Below, piece by piece: positions 22,807 through 34,134 of a DNA stretch of 64,000 bases. Numbering within the stretch: position 1 is the stretch's first letter; each line of letters begins with the position of its first letter. The DNA lies in assembly GCA_026874595.1 (NCBI GenBank), contig CM049306.1, positions 55,799,519 through 55,863,518 on the forward strand. Reading direction: 5' to 3'. The DNA is from Sipunculus nudus (Eukaryota; Annelida; Sipuncula; Golfingiida; Sipunculidae). The notes beneath the pieces are model-generated. The model did no database searches, had not been told where the DNA came from, and saw only the letters and a list, made by a program, of their open reading frames with translations. A program made the translations under genes and the position numbers.

Positions 22807-23427
22807 CGGGTATATTGCACATACTCAATGTGTGTACGGTTTCTAAGCGATTTTAGTGCTGGAAACGAATGCCTGTGTTCGAATACAAGGCGGGGGAGTT
22901 AGGGATATTCATGTACCCTTTTTTATCCTTACAAATAAGCACCTAGTTAAATATATTAAAAAAAATTACAACGTTAACGTTTTATAGCTAAAACTATATA
23001 TGTTTGTATATCGTATAATTATTAAAAATTATAAGTCCTCCCACAGTAGGAATACACTCCACGCGGGGGAGTATGAAATATGCCTTCAGTAAACCATATA
23101 TGGGTCGTCTTAGTGTTTTATGGTTAAGAGTGTACGTTTGTTACTATAGCGTGCCATTTGTATACCATGTATGGGTCGCTTTTAACCTTTTAGCAGCAAG
23201 CAAAGATATCGTGAAAAACAATGGTGTTCATATCGGTCACAGTTTAATTATTCGTATACATCGTTGTTGACATGATTAAACATAAACTAAGGTTCAACGA
23301 TTCGGGTTAATTTATTACTACCTTTTCATTAGTCTTTCACGTTATATATTCGCAAATGCTATTTTTGTCCAAGGTGTTCAATAATCAACTGCAAGTTTAC
23401 ATGATATGTCTGAAGAGGAAATCTGAA
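22807..23427. other. No gene seen
   Basis: AT-rich sequence. A word of about 14 bp, CCATATATGGGTCG or CCATGTATGGGTCG, occurs at 23093 and 23165. Confidence 0.5.
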
Positions 23428-23749
23428 TAAGGCCAAAAAAATAAAAGGTATGGTTCACAGGTAACACCCGTGTCAATTTAAACCCCCCCCCCCCCCCGCA
23501 TCAAAACATTTTATTTTTATTTTCATTTTTTAAGAAGATAAAAAATAAAATTTTGATCAGATTTCCGTTTTTGTAGTGCTTTTACCTGTTTAGCGAACAA
23601 ATTCTGTTATTATCATGCTTTTTCCCTGTTTATATGACATTTGTATCGAAACATACAAAAAAGGTTAAAACAAAAATAAAATATCGCCCGCCCTCACTGA
23701 TTTCTGAAAAAAAGTGCCTGAGAACCATACCTCTTTTTTGGGGGGCTTA
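23428..23749 (-). mobile_element. MITE, family 'GTGCCTGAGAACC', full copy (reverse)
   Basis: Left TAAGGCC, an A-rich run and AAGGTATGGTTCACAGG. Right GTGCCTGAGAACCATACCTC, T-rich, GGCTTA. The GCGGGGG site of other copies is here a poly(C) of 15 (23483-23497). Confidence 0.85.
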
Positions 23750-24221
23750 ATATTTAAATGTTTTCGTAGGAACTAAAAATTTACGTGACATGTTGATAAT
23801 AACAAATTTCAACTCGCAAATTAATGACAATTCCATGAAATGATCAACCTGCTTTATATTTTATAAATTACTAGAATTGCTTCATATATAATTACCGCTA
23901 ATGCCAGTCAGTTCATTAACTGAGCTAATTGGATTATCAAAAAGCTTGTCAGAGGAAAGCAGGCTAAAAAGTACGTGACATTTGATCTCTGTACTAGAGA
24001 TTTTTAACATTACATACCAGCTCATGAAGTAAACAGGCCCATTAAGATTAACGTGGGCGCCCTTGGTGCAAGGTTGTCTGACACCATGTCAAAGATAACA
24101 GTAATCTCCTCTCAGTAGTACACCCAAGAGTTTGGCGTTAACAAGAGGGCGTGTATCGTATTCACTTGTTATTGTTATACTCAGAATCAGCGGTTATGAA
24201 ACCTACGTATATAAATATATG

Positions 24222-24276
24222 TGTTCCTGACGAGTGAAGGCCTATACGCGCCCTTACGAAACAGTACTCACGAACA
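24222..24276 (+). ncRNA. Decayed type-I hammerhead-ribozyme-like motif
   Basis: The order is stem I TGTTC (24222-24226), core CTGACGA (24227-24233), a stem-loop 24234-24257 (GTGAAGG against CCCTTAC with one mismatch and one wobble), core GAAA (24258-24261), then CAGTACTCAC, then GAACA closing stem I. Both invariant cores and stems I and II are present. Stem III is palindromic (ACAGT/ACT), as in small dimer-acting metazoan hammerheads, but the expected GTC before the cleavage point reads CAC, so self-cleavage as written is unlikely. A (TA)n tract starts 15 bp downstream. Confidence 0.45.
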
Positions 24277-24289
24277 AAAGTCCTAAACT

Positions 24290-24292
<3 letters not shown>

Positions 24293-24326
<34 letters not shown>
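24293..24326. repeat. (TA)n microsatellite
   Basis: An alternating AT run immediately after the hammerhead-like motif. Confidence 0.97.
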
Positions 24327-24330
<4 letters not shown>

Positions 24331-24844
24331 TAGGCCTATATGTATTTCAAAATTTCAAACTAAAAGCTTCATAAATTCCCACCTATTTTCTTAGTCAATT
24401 CTCAGTCACATTCATAATACACATCATACACATGATTCTTAAATCCAGTTTTTAAATAATTTAATGTACACATATAGGTATTATGTTTCAAAACACAATT
24501 TCTCACCGTCAGCTGAAATCAATTCCGCGTAACTACTCCCGTTTGTCTGGCCCGGAAAGTAAGCTGTGACGTCATAGAGAAGATAAGTATCGCTTCAAAG
24601 ACTTAGGGACCGCATCTTGGGGATCGTCATTTGGAGGATCAATAAGACAACCGGGTTCTTATAGGTATACGAACGTGATCATAAACATAAATATATATCG
24701 ACGCTGACAGAAGACTCTTAGACAGTAAACTTGATTATCTTCATTTACGTCAATCTGTTGTTTACTATATATGGAAGGGAATAGAACGGGTATTTTTGAT
24801 TCAACATCAGGAAGACAATTCGTCATTCTTTTTAGAGACAGACC

Positions 24845-24846
<2 letters not shown>
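24327..24846. other. No gene seen
   Basis: Contains GTGACGTCATAG (CRE-like) near 24567. Otherwise unremarkable. Confidence 0.4.

Positions 24847-24899
<53 letters not shown>
24847..24899. repeat. (TA)n microsatellite
   Basis: The left flank of the foldback element below. Confidence 0.97.
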
Positions 24900-24903
<4 letters not shown>

Positions 24904-24904
24904 T

Positions 24905-25056
24905 TGTATGAATATCAATGCTTGTTCATTGTATTTCACTGCCGGTGGGAACCTAACCCCACGGTCTTCCGATTCGATTCCCACCGGCAGTGAACCGACT
25001 TTTCTGTGTATTCCATATCCTTCTATATACAATGAACCAGCATGACTATTCATACA
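24905..25056. mobile_element. Foldback/MITE-like palindrome inserted between TA tracts
   Basis: The outer arms TGTATGAATATCAATGCTTG (left) and the reverse complement of a right arm near 25028-25055 (TACAATGAACCAGCATGACT) pair with few mismatches. An inner perfect 16-bp pair, TTCACTGCCGGTGGGA (24935-24950) and TCCCACCGGCAGTGAA (24979-24994), encloses a 28-bp loop. TA-rich sequence abuts both ends. No coding capacity. Confidence 0.7.
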
Positions 25057-25071
25057 TCTATATATATATAA

Positions 25072-25835
25072 TATTTTCCGCACACCATATAAGGCCATCA
25101 GTTCTCCCTGCTTCATGCAAAATCGCCGTGCCCACACATGTAGTGGATGAGACTCGCTGATTCTGATAAAAGTGTGCAAATAGCTGTATTCATGTTAAAG
25201 CAATACACAAAGTGTGACAGTGTTTAAACTATTGAAGGTACACATCGTTTAGTGAATTTGATGTTCCTCGAAATCTCCGGCAACTTTCGTGCTCTCCGAC
25301 TTCTGGAAAGTCAGGTTTGGTGCAGTGACACATGTGTATATGTACATCATCCTCCTCCTCCCCCTCCTCTCTGTCTGCATTATAAATGACGGTGGTGGCA
25401 CCAAATCGCCATGCAACTATTTTGTGGCAACCTATCTAAAATATCCGTCTTTGGTCTTGAAGTGTCACTAACGATGCTACGTATCCCTACGCTGGATTTC
25501 GAATACTTACCCAAAAATCCTGTGACACTTTTTTCGAACCTTCAAGCACAGCGCTATCTGTCAGACACTAAGTGTATCCACCGTGGAACTAGCCCCATGA
25601 CAAACCCGTCTGGGACAAACCAGGCCAATGACGCGTAGACTTTTCCCAGTGCAAGAACTAGAGTAATATGGTAGAGACCTTATGACAGGTAGGAAATGGC
25701 GGAGACAGAATGCTTCTTAAGTTTATTTTTAGAATGTAAAACATTTTCATCTGAAATACGCTGGCCAAGAGTCCGACGAACTTGTCATTGTGATGCAACG
25801 GTCTACCGGCGTTTAATTAGGGCCCCGCTTGACAA
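25072..25835. other. No gene seen
   Basis: A CCTCCTCC patch lies at 25350-25370. Short + frames at 25289-25638 are not recognisable. Confidence 0.45.
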
Positions 25836-26930
25836 GCGGTGCCCTATAGTGATCACCGTGTCAGTCCGTCCTTCCGTCCTTCCGTCAGTGACACTTTCTT
25901 TCGCGCGCGATAACTCAACAACAACATACTGCAGCTTTCTCAAATTCACAGGGATGATTGGTACCTATGAGGGCTCCAGACCTATCGAATTACAGACTTG
26001 TCGGAATTCCAATATGGCCGCCACAGCCCAATCGCTGATTTTCTTTTGCACGCAATAACTCAACAACAAAACACTGCAGCTTTCCCAAATTCACAGGGAT
26101 AATTGGTACCTATGACGGCTCTAGACCTACCGAATTACAGACTTGTCGGAATTCAAATATGGCCGCCACAGTCCAATCGCTGATTTTCTTTCGCACACGA
26201 TAACTAAACAACATACTGCAGCTTTCTCAAATTCACAGGGATGATTGGTACCTATGACGGCTCTAGACCTATCGAATAACAGACCTGTCGGAGTTCAAAT
26301 ATGGCCGCCACAGCCCAATCGCTGATTTTCTTTTGCACGCAATAACTCAACAACAACATACTGCAGCTTTCCCAAATTCACAGGGATGATTTGTACCTAT
26401 GACGGCTCCAGACCTATTGAATAACAGACCTGTTGCAGTTCAAATATGGCCTCAACAGCCCGATTGCTGATTTTCTTTCGTGCGCTAGAACTCAACAACA
26501 ACCTACTGCAGCTTTCCCGAATTCACAGGGATGATTTATACCTATTAGGGCTCCAAACCTATTGAATTACAGACCTGTCCGAATTCCAATATGGCCGCCA
26601 CAGCCCAATCGCTGAATTTCTTTCGTGTGCAATAACTCAACAACAACCTCCTGCAGCTTTCCCAGATTCACAGGGATGATTGGTACCTGTAACGGCTCCA
26701 GACCTTTTGAATTACAGACCTGTTGGAATTTCAATATGGCTACTACTGCCCAATTGCTGATTTTCTTTCGTGCATGATAACTGAAAAAACAACATACTTC
26801 AGCTTTTCCAAATTTACAGGGATCATTGGTCCCTATGAGGGCTCCAGACCTTTTGAATTACAGACTTGCTTAAAATCAAATATGGCTAACAGACTACATT
26901 CGGTGATTTTCTATTGCACATATTATTTCA
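25836..26930 (+). repeat. ~145-bp tandem array, about 7 units, with GTCCGTCC head
   Basis: The head is GCCCTATAGTGATCACCGTG followed by GTCCGTCCTTCCGTCC. The units contain TAACTCAACAACAACATACT, CTTTCCCAAATTCACAGGGA and AATATGGCCGCCACAGCCC. The TAACT anchor recurs at 25911, 26056, 26201, 26343, 26489, 26633 and 26778, spacing 142-146 bp. The last unit is the most diverged. Frames inside it are repeat artefacts. Confidence 0.93.
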
Positions 26931-27245
26931 GACATATCTTCTTTAATCCAGTATGATTGTATTTCTCATGCATATTGGTAAAAACCTGTTTCTGTTTGTG
27001 ATATTTTTCAAATTTGACTTAAAGTGTATGCAGAGCCGAGCGCATCTAGTATTAGGTCACCACGCATAAGATAATGATTAAACGATTGACACGGGTTAAA
27101 GTCTTTGAAAGATTACGAAAAATAGTTAATTATAAGGTTTTCTCCGCAAAATCGTATATGAACCGATGTCTGGCTTTGGCTATAGAGCACTCGGGTATTT
27201 CCGGAATCACGCGGATCTCTGACGTCACACTAGGCACTCTTCAAC

Positions 27246-27495
27246 ATGGCAGACACCTCGCTGGTTAAAGACCACGACGTGGCTGACGAGAATTTTGCCG
27301 GGTCACGCAGTGAATCCGAGATAATTCCGTCCAGCGAGGAAGGAGAAACAAAGTAACAAACCAAGAGTTGTCGATCAACCAGGCTGGAGAAATCCAGCCA
27401 TACGATTTAGAGCCGGAGGCGGACTGCACAGACGAGGAGAAACACAGTGAACTTGATCATGTTGATCTAGAGGAGCGTGTTGGGAGGAACGACTG
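27246..27495 (+). pseudogene. P2X7 C-terminal-like domain protein, 5' exon (frameshifted)
   Basis: ATG at 27246 opens MADTSLVKDHDVADENF and an acidic Ser/Glu-rich stretch ending ...SSEEGETK before TAA at 27354. A shift of one base to another frame at that point gives VTNQELSINQAGEIQPYDLE, then PEADCTDEEKHSELDH and ERVGRNDW. The 'I-x-PY-x-x-EPEA ... R-x-G-N-x-(D/E)W' order is the N-terminal signature of the P2X7 C-terminal-like domain, a cytosolic cysteine-rich domain shared with the vertebrate P2X7 receptor tail and common as stand-alone proteins in invertebrates. The exon ends within the Trp codon at a good donor, TG|GTAAGT (27496). Such proteins usually continue W-C-x-C-G-x-C, which I cannot find before 28624. 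The frame break may be a real mutation or a sequencing indel. Confidence 0.6.
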
Positions 27496-28151
27496 GTAAG
27501 TTCAAACAGTTCTTTATCTTTTCTTGGGATCATATAAATGGAGAAGTATTATTGACATTCTGATTATGTCATTTCAAGACAGCATATTGACTTTGACGTT
27601 ACGTTTCAGTCAAATTATGGTGACAGTGCCGCTCAAGCAGTGCGTTTTCTGTAACCACGTGACTGACTGGTAATGACACTGACAGCGTGACAAGGACACC
27701 TGGCGTTTCGCACCCAAGACATACGTTGTGTACCGTTTACTATTTAGTAGTTATCGTCCACATTTCTATGATTTTTTATAAGATACCTGAGGATAAATAT
27801 ATTTTGTTATGACTCGCTGGAGTCTTGTTGTTGAAAGCTGGATCGCTGTAAATAATGATTAAATATGCTGGCACAGTGGCAGTTGCCGTTTGTTTGCCAT
27901 GCATGTCAACATTTGCCTTGGCCTACAGGCTGCAGCCTCAAGTCCAGACTACACTAGTATATATATATATATATATATTTATACCCGAAGCCTGACCCAA
28001 ATGTCAGTGGGGTGGCTGCAAAATACTGCATTCTGGTGCATATTTGTTGTCATTTATTGGTCAATGCTTACTTACAAAAACAATTTTAAAATGTATATAT
28101 CAAATTAGCAATATTTTTTTTTGCACCTCAAATCTTGGGGGGGGGGTGCAG

Positions 28152-28216
<65 letters not shown>

Positions 28217-28623
28217 GTCTATTACAGTCCTGTACAGGAGAATATACTAACTGTACTGGGAAATACTGGTACTCCTTACGTTTTTCCATCATTACCCTCC
28301 ATTTCGCCGCCTATGCAGAGTTATCATATGATGGACCTCAAAACAATTTAGCTTTAATGCAATATAAGTATTAGTATGACATGCAGATATATTGAAATAT
28401 CAAGCCAGTAATTCATTCACACTTTAACTGATTAATAAATACCATCATAAACAATATATTAATCCTCATAAACTGGTACAGCAACAAAACAAGATTTCAA
28501 ATGATTCCCAGTCTTTATTGCACTGAAAACCTTGAAGTTCATGCATCATTTTATTATAACCCTGAAATTATATAAGTATTTCTACCAACATGTGAATATG
28601 ATGGGAAAAATATTTCTTTTCAG
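27496..28623 (+). other. Intron-like interval of the P2X7-like locus
   Basis: It runs from the donor at 27496 to an acceptor, TTTCTTTTCAG, ending at 28623. It holds (TA)n at 27957-27978 and 28155-28215 and a G run at 28137-28146. I looked for the CxCGxC...CC exon of the family and did not find it. Confidence 0.5.
28155..28215. repeat. (TA)n microsatellite
   Basis: A long alternating TA run within the intron-like interval. Confidence 0.97.
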
Positions 28624-28786
28624 GAGGTACAGAAACTCTGCCTACCGCCAGCTGGTGAGATGGTGCTTGGGCGTTCTTGAGAAGAAAATTTGTGTGATGT
28701 TACCATCCTGCTGTTATAATGAGATATGAGAGACTTGTGGCCTGGGACCAGGTGAAGAACATGTTGGGTTTATGCCAGCTTTATAA
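28624..28786 (+). pseudogene. P2X7 C-terminal-like domain protein, 3' exon with in-frame TGA
   Basis: After the acceptor TTTCTTTTCAG the frame reads YRNSAYRQLVRWCLGVLEKK then VMLPSCCYNEI. This matches the end of the domain, where members have YR-x-x-AYRQ-(F/Y)V-RW-C and V-x-LPSC. A TGA at 28727-28729 follows. Past it, the same frame continues ETCGLGPGEEHVGFMPAL to TAA at 28784-28786, which also fits the family's GFxPA-type end. The TGA sits where members usually have Arg, consistent with CGA to TGA. The exon starts in the phase that the 27246-27495 exon ends in, so the two belong together. AATAAA follows at 28787. Confidence 0.68.
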
Positions 28787-28792
28787 AATAAA
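28787..28792 (+). terminator. Poly(A) signal AATAAA after the P2X7-like 3' exon
   Basis: AATAAA directly follows the final TAA, suggesting that transcription of this locus ended shortly downstream. Confidence 0.5.
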
Positions 28793-30903
28793 ATGTTTTA
28801 TACCATGCTTGGCTTAATACCATATTTATGTATGGATGCTGTGTTCGAAAGGAATGATTGTCAACTTTGTGTGATGTATTATTTATATATAATGCAGCCT
28901 ATGCAGGCACACGGTTAAGAGTGCATAAAATAATTTTGCCCTTAAACTAATTAAAAAAGTTCACCAAAGACCAATGTTATTAAAGATGTGGAAAATCTTC
29001 CCAATAACAAGTTATTTACATAAATCATGTTAATATACCATATGTAAAAAGTATCAAATTAAATGAGTAGCAGTGACGGATCCTGAAAGCACTTTGTACA
29101 GTCAGTCAGACATCAGGCAAAGACAGAGGAAAAAGAGATTGTCGCTGCTCTCAGGTATGTCCATGATGGCATCTTTTTCGGTTTATGATGTAAGAGGCCT
29201 CCCCTTGGTCACCTTATTGTGACTTTGCAGCCAGTGGTGGAGGTATGCTGATGTCACATGTCATCAATAAAAGTATTTTCCATTCTGGTTAAGCTAAGAT
29301 TCTGTCCAGCAGAATGGAAGCATATCTGAAATTGTGTTATGAAAAAGTTACTACAGGTAAATAGAACCCTTCAGAAAGTTTTTTTTTGTATAGAACGAAT
29401 CAGTTAATATTCATATATATTCATATAGTTTACATATCAAGACAGTAAGTTTAGTGTTTAAAATTAACTAAATGTATATGCTTTTCTCATGACACAACAT
29501 ATGAAACAGCAGAAAGAGTTAATTAATGTAATAAATTTTGCTCAAGAAAGTAATTTAAGCCACTCGATGCATTTAAAAATTAACATTCTGGAAGGCATTT
29601 AATCACCCCATTTGTAATTCACCATGTCCTCTCCCTGGACCATGATACTAGACTTGCTGGTTCAATCTAGTATCTGTAATCTCTACAATGACCATAAATA
29701 TTTTATTCAGAATCATCTATGGCAATTAATATATCATATGACAGAAAAACTTTAATTTTTCAATGAATTAGAGAGAGTTCCAAGGGGCAAATCATTGATG
29801 TATGTGTGTATGTTGGGGGGGGGGGGTGTTACATTCTAGACTCAAGGAGAATTAAAATGTTTCAATCTGTCAGTCCATCTCCATTATTCCATGTTAATTC
29901 ATTGAACATATATGAAAACTCATAAACATTTTTTTGTTATTTTGCTAACTTAGACAATGAATTATGTGGATGAAACTTGCACAGGGGATGATTGAATAGT
30001 TAACATTATAAAATCAAATGCGCATTGAATCCGTGAGATCCGAACTTGGTATAGGCCTATCTTTAGAAGGACTAGTAAGGTAAAAATATATACATTTCCC
30101 ACATATTTATAATGATTGCGCAGGTTTTGAATCACTACTTACTTCTTTGTATCACTATCATTATAATCCAAGTATAAAGCAAACAAAATGTACCCTTCCA
30201 TCATATTCAGTACATAGCTTTAACAATAAAATAATAAGAAAACAATGCAGTATAACAGGGGAAAGTATATAGTAATGGCTTTATTTTTAATACGTGTAAC
30301 AGTGTTGTAATTAAACAAATTCCCTCAACCCTTCGTCAAGACGTATAGCGCATACCGTCAGCTCTGTCACAATTGTTCTGTACAAAGTATCTCATGGCCT
30401 TGTTCGTCGCAGTTAGGCCTAAAGAATCACTATGCGTCACGGGTACCAATATATATTGTGCACAGTGCATGGGGAAAGCGGCCACGTGTCTGACACCTGA
30501 CGGAATATATTTAAAAAGTTCGTGCGTTATGTGGTAAGAATATGGCGACAAGGCTACCCGCAAATACATTTCGAGTTATCCTTAATGAACATATACCGAA
30601 AAATAAATTGCAATATAGTTAAAACTGTATGCATTAATTGATAATTTCTTCAATTATAGTTTTAATCCAGCGCTTGACACTTGACATATTATATTATGCA
30701 TTCACTTTGTTCGGCCGTTGTTTTTCGGACCCGTGCAAGACGCACCAACTTCACCCGTTGAACACAATGATACATACATAAGTGGCCAAGCATACATTCA
30801 GACAAAATATGACAAACTAAGAAATAATATTTTTATTATTTTCCTTATATTAATCATCAGTGTGCAGTTTAGAGTCAGATTTTTTATTCAATCGCGAACT
30901 TAC
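28793..30903. other. No gene seen
   Basis: AT-rich sequence with a poly(G) of 12 at 29815-29826. A minus frame of 77 codons at 30336-30569 is in slightly GC-richer DNA but unrecognised. Confidence 0.45.
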
Positions 30904-30952
30904 CAAGTGCAGCGTCAGTCGGCTCCCGCTTGACCACCGCAGCTGAGGGCAT
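30904..30952 (-). CDS. Possible first coding exon
   Basis: On the minus strand ATG at 30952 opens MPSAAVVKREPTDAAL and reaches a strong donor, CTTG|GTAAGT, at 30904. Composition is GC-rich compared with its surroundings, and VKREPTD resembles a SUMO-site-like start, common in nuclear proteins. I cannot identify the next exon, and one short frame plus a donor can arise by chance. Confidence 0.2.
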
Positions 30953-33538
30953 ATTACCTGGCTCTTTTCCTTGTAAACATGAATTGTCGGAGGGGCATTC
31001 TTTTTTTAATTTAGGTGCCTATGAGACTGATATGTCTAAGAGTTCACGCTGAATATAATAGTGACACTGATACATATACAGTGATTATATTGCAGATTCG
31101 TCCGTGGCCCTCTTGACAGTTTTGTTGCATGTTGCTTTGTTGGTTGTTGTTTTGAAGTAACGTTACATCACATCACCCTGTCAACTTTCTCCCACTGTAC
31201 ACATGTAACGGAATCCGAAAGCGAGAATGAATGCATGATGTATTCATCTATCTAAGAATTCGAACAATTTGTAAAAACACGCTTTAAAACCATGTTTTCG
31301 TATTTTTCTGGTCCAAGCACAGCTGATTCAAATGTACCCAGGTTTACCAAGACGCCAGACGTGTGCCTAGTGTGACGTCATACTACGATTATTGCCGAAT
31401 GTTGCCGAACGCGGTTTCAGTTTCGGGAGTCCTCGAATTTGGGCATAATTGGTACTGTAATTAAGGGTGTAATAGTGGTACAATGGGACAAAACTTACTT
31501 TCATCATATGTAATTATTTCTTTGTTGTATATACAACCGAAATATGTGCAGATTATCAATATTTAAAAGTGGGTCTTGGTACACTTTAAATTTTCACCCA
31601 TATGCAAACTAGTCCAGCACTAGCAGAAACGCATGGCCCTCTGAGGACCATTGTCCGACCACATCTAGTTTTTCTGGCGCTGCTGTTGTTTGCCTGCTCT
31701 GAATGTTATTTTCAAACATTTCCCCGATAACTGAACTTGAGGGAAAAAAATACTACACCAGTATGTCTTGAAATGACCAGGAAGAAACCAGATTTTTAGC
31801 ATCCAATAAACAACACTAAGCTAGGGTGCGAAAAAGGTCAATTGGACTGGATTTGCATTTCATTTACATTTCACTCACTTTGCATTATTATTCGTATAAA
31901 CAGCTTATACTTTTAATGTGAAACAATTAAATATAATGTTTGTGGTCTGGGAACAATGGCGTATTGCCACCCACGCTCAGTTGTCCCTTTGTTTACAGAC
32001 ATGTTAAATCATTTCATTTTTAATTTTCTTTAAAAGTTGACCATGATGTGTTTTCGTAAGGATATTATCATTACAAGTGGACCATGATTTCATAACTGTA
32101 GTCTTAATAGTTGCTAAAAAATCCAAGATTTAAGGTCTCTATACTGATCAGTTTCTTGATACTGGGGAATTTGAGGATACTATTGGTTGGCGGAGTAATA
32201 TATATAACTAACCAAACGTTATTGCCAATTACATTCTCACCTTCAAACACATAAAGCCTAAAGTATTGTATCTTATAATCTCCTCAATGGTCTTAAATTA
32301 TATTAGGTTACGTTTTTCCAAAGAAACTCTTATCGTAATAACAATCACCAGTCTTATAGTCGCCGTAATACTGGTACCATTTACGGTTAATTTAGCACAC
32401 ACATACGTTCATAAAATTGTTGTGTTCCATGTCATATAACTATCCACGCGTGTTTTGAAAAAAATAACCCTTATTTGAGCCTATAAAACAAAATCTAATA
32501 TTACATTGGGAGACAATACATCGGTTGGACGCAGCGACCCTTATTGTAATTACGGTTAGTGTTTTTACCAAACAAGACTGTCAAGGGACTTCGTACTCTT
32601 TAGATCACCATATTCATTTCCTTTTGAATATTTCTTCTTCTGGAAAAAACACCAAAGACACTGGCAGAATGGGTGCACTTTCATTCCAATCAAGCCGGTC
32701 AACATTCCAGGATTTCTGCTTAGTATTAAACCAGATCACATTCCATGGAAACCTTTTGCCGTGCATGTTAGACCGATGATTAATATGGACGTTCAGATGA
32801 AGTTGAAGGAAAGTAAATTTTTTTCTCCTTCTTCATATGTCCTCCTTTTTTTGTATATGTATGTCTCTATATGTGATAAATTTTTGTGTGAGTAAAGAAC
32901 GTTTTGTAAAGATACGGTTTGTTTCACACCATGCATAATGATACTACAGTTTAAAATATACTATTTTCTGATAATAATAATAATTATAATAATAATAATA
33001 ATAATAAATTCCATGTATCCATTTTCCAAAAGTCGCAACATGATTATGACTAGTAGGGATAAACAAAATTATAGATATGGTTGGTTACTATCGTCTGTCT
33101 GTCTTGGTCTATATTGCAGTAAGTATTGTACTTAAATCGGCCGATACCAGAGGTATATAGTATATGTGTGTCACGCGTGTTTCCCTTTCACCGCGTCATC
33201 TTGATAATAAAATTGAGGGGTGTAGTTAACACCTTGATGTAGATAACATCGTCGATTTCCCAAGCGATCGTTTGAGATTTTCTAGGCGATGGGTTCAGCA
33301 AAAAGCCTAACACAAGTCCCTTAGACTCACTTGATGCCTTGATGTTCTCTCATGAGTCAGACCCAAGATGTAGGGTACAGGGGGATTAGAATGAAAGGAC
33401 ATAATCTGTTCAAACAAAGCATATATTTATATATATATATATGTATATAATATTTTTGGGCATGATGGTCGTTGACTTCTTGGGTTGAAAAGAATAAACA
33501 AGCCCGGGTTAAGCATTCTTATGAAAAATATGATAGAA
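30953..33538. other. No gene seen
   Basis: Includes GTGTGACGTCA (CRE-like) at 31371-31380, (TAA)n at about 32970-33006 and a short (TA)n at about 33424-33442. I see no supported coding frame. Confidence 0.45.
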
Positions 33539-33855
33539 GGCAAAAAGGTTGGGTTGTCTCACCACCAGCCCAGCCCCCCCCCCCCCCCCCCCCCCCGCAT
33601 AAAAAGAACAAAATCATTTTGATTTTCAGTAGAATTTTACCGAATTTGAGCTCCAGAGGCTCGTAAATTTCTTTCAAGAAAAAAATGAAAACTGAAAAAA
33701 ATCATTTTGTTACGCTTTTACCCGTTTATCAAAACAATTTATTATGTTGAAATATTTATCAAAAACCTTTAATAAAAAAGTTTAAAGAATTCGCGATCCG
33801 CACTGATTGACGTTTTGAAAAAACAATGCTTGAGAAACCATACTTTCTGCCTTAC
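33539..33855 (-). mobile_element. MITE, family 'GTGCCTGAGAACC', degraded copy (reverse)
   Basis: Left AAAAAGGTTGGGTTGTCTCA is a diverged terminus. Right ATGCTTGAGAAACCATACTT is followed by CTGCCTTAC. The variable site is a poly(C) of 23 (33574-33596). Interior words CATTTTGATTTTCAG and TTATCAAAA match the other copies. Confidence 0.65.
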
Positions 33856-34134
33856 TTACCAAAATATTCAAAATTCGTCATTAAAGATTCCCAAGAATGT
33901 AACCTGAGCCAGGGCTTTCCATGTCTGTACACATCAAGTCTCAATTTAAATTAAGTCATAAAGTCTCAGTTTTTATTAATGAGGTCTCATATTGTCAGCT
34001 GCCTACACCTGGCAGTCAGGTGCGACCTGGTATCCAGGGTACCAAGCCCCCAGGGGACGCTGGCTCCAGTCACGCGACCGTTTGGCACATGTGCCGTGAG
34101 ATCTCGCGCGGTTTATACGATGACAGACGACTTA

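Noticed and set aside
25696-26956. Two + frames of 120 and 77 codons with similar peptides
   Set aside because: They lie in the 145-bp tandem array. The peptide similarity follows from the DNA repeat.
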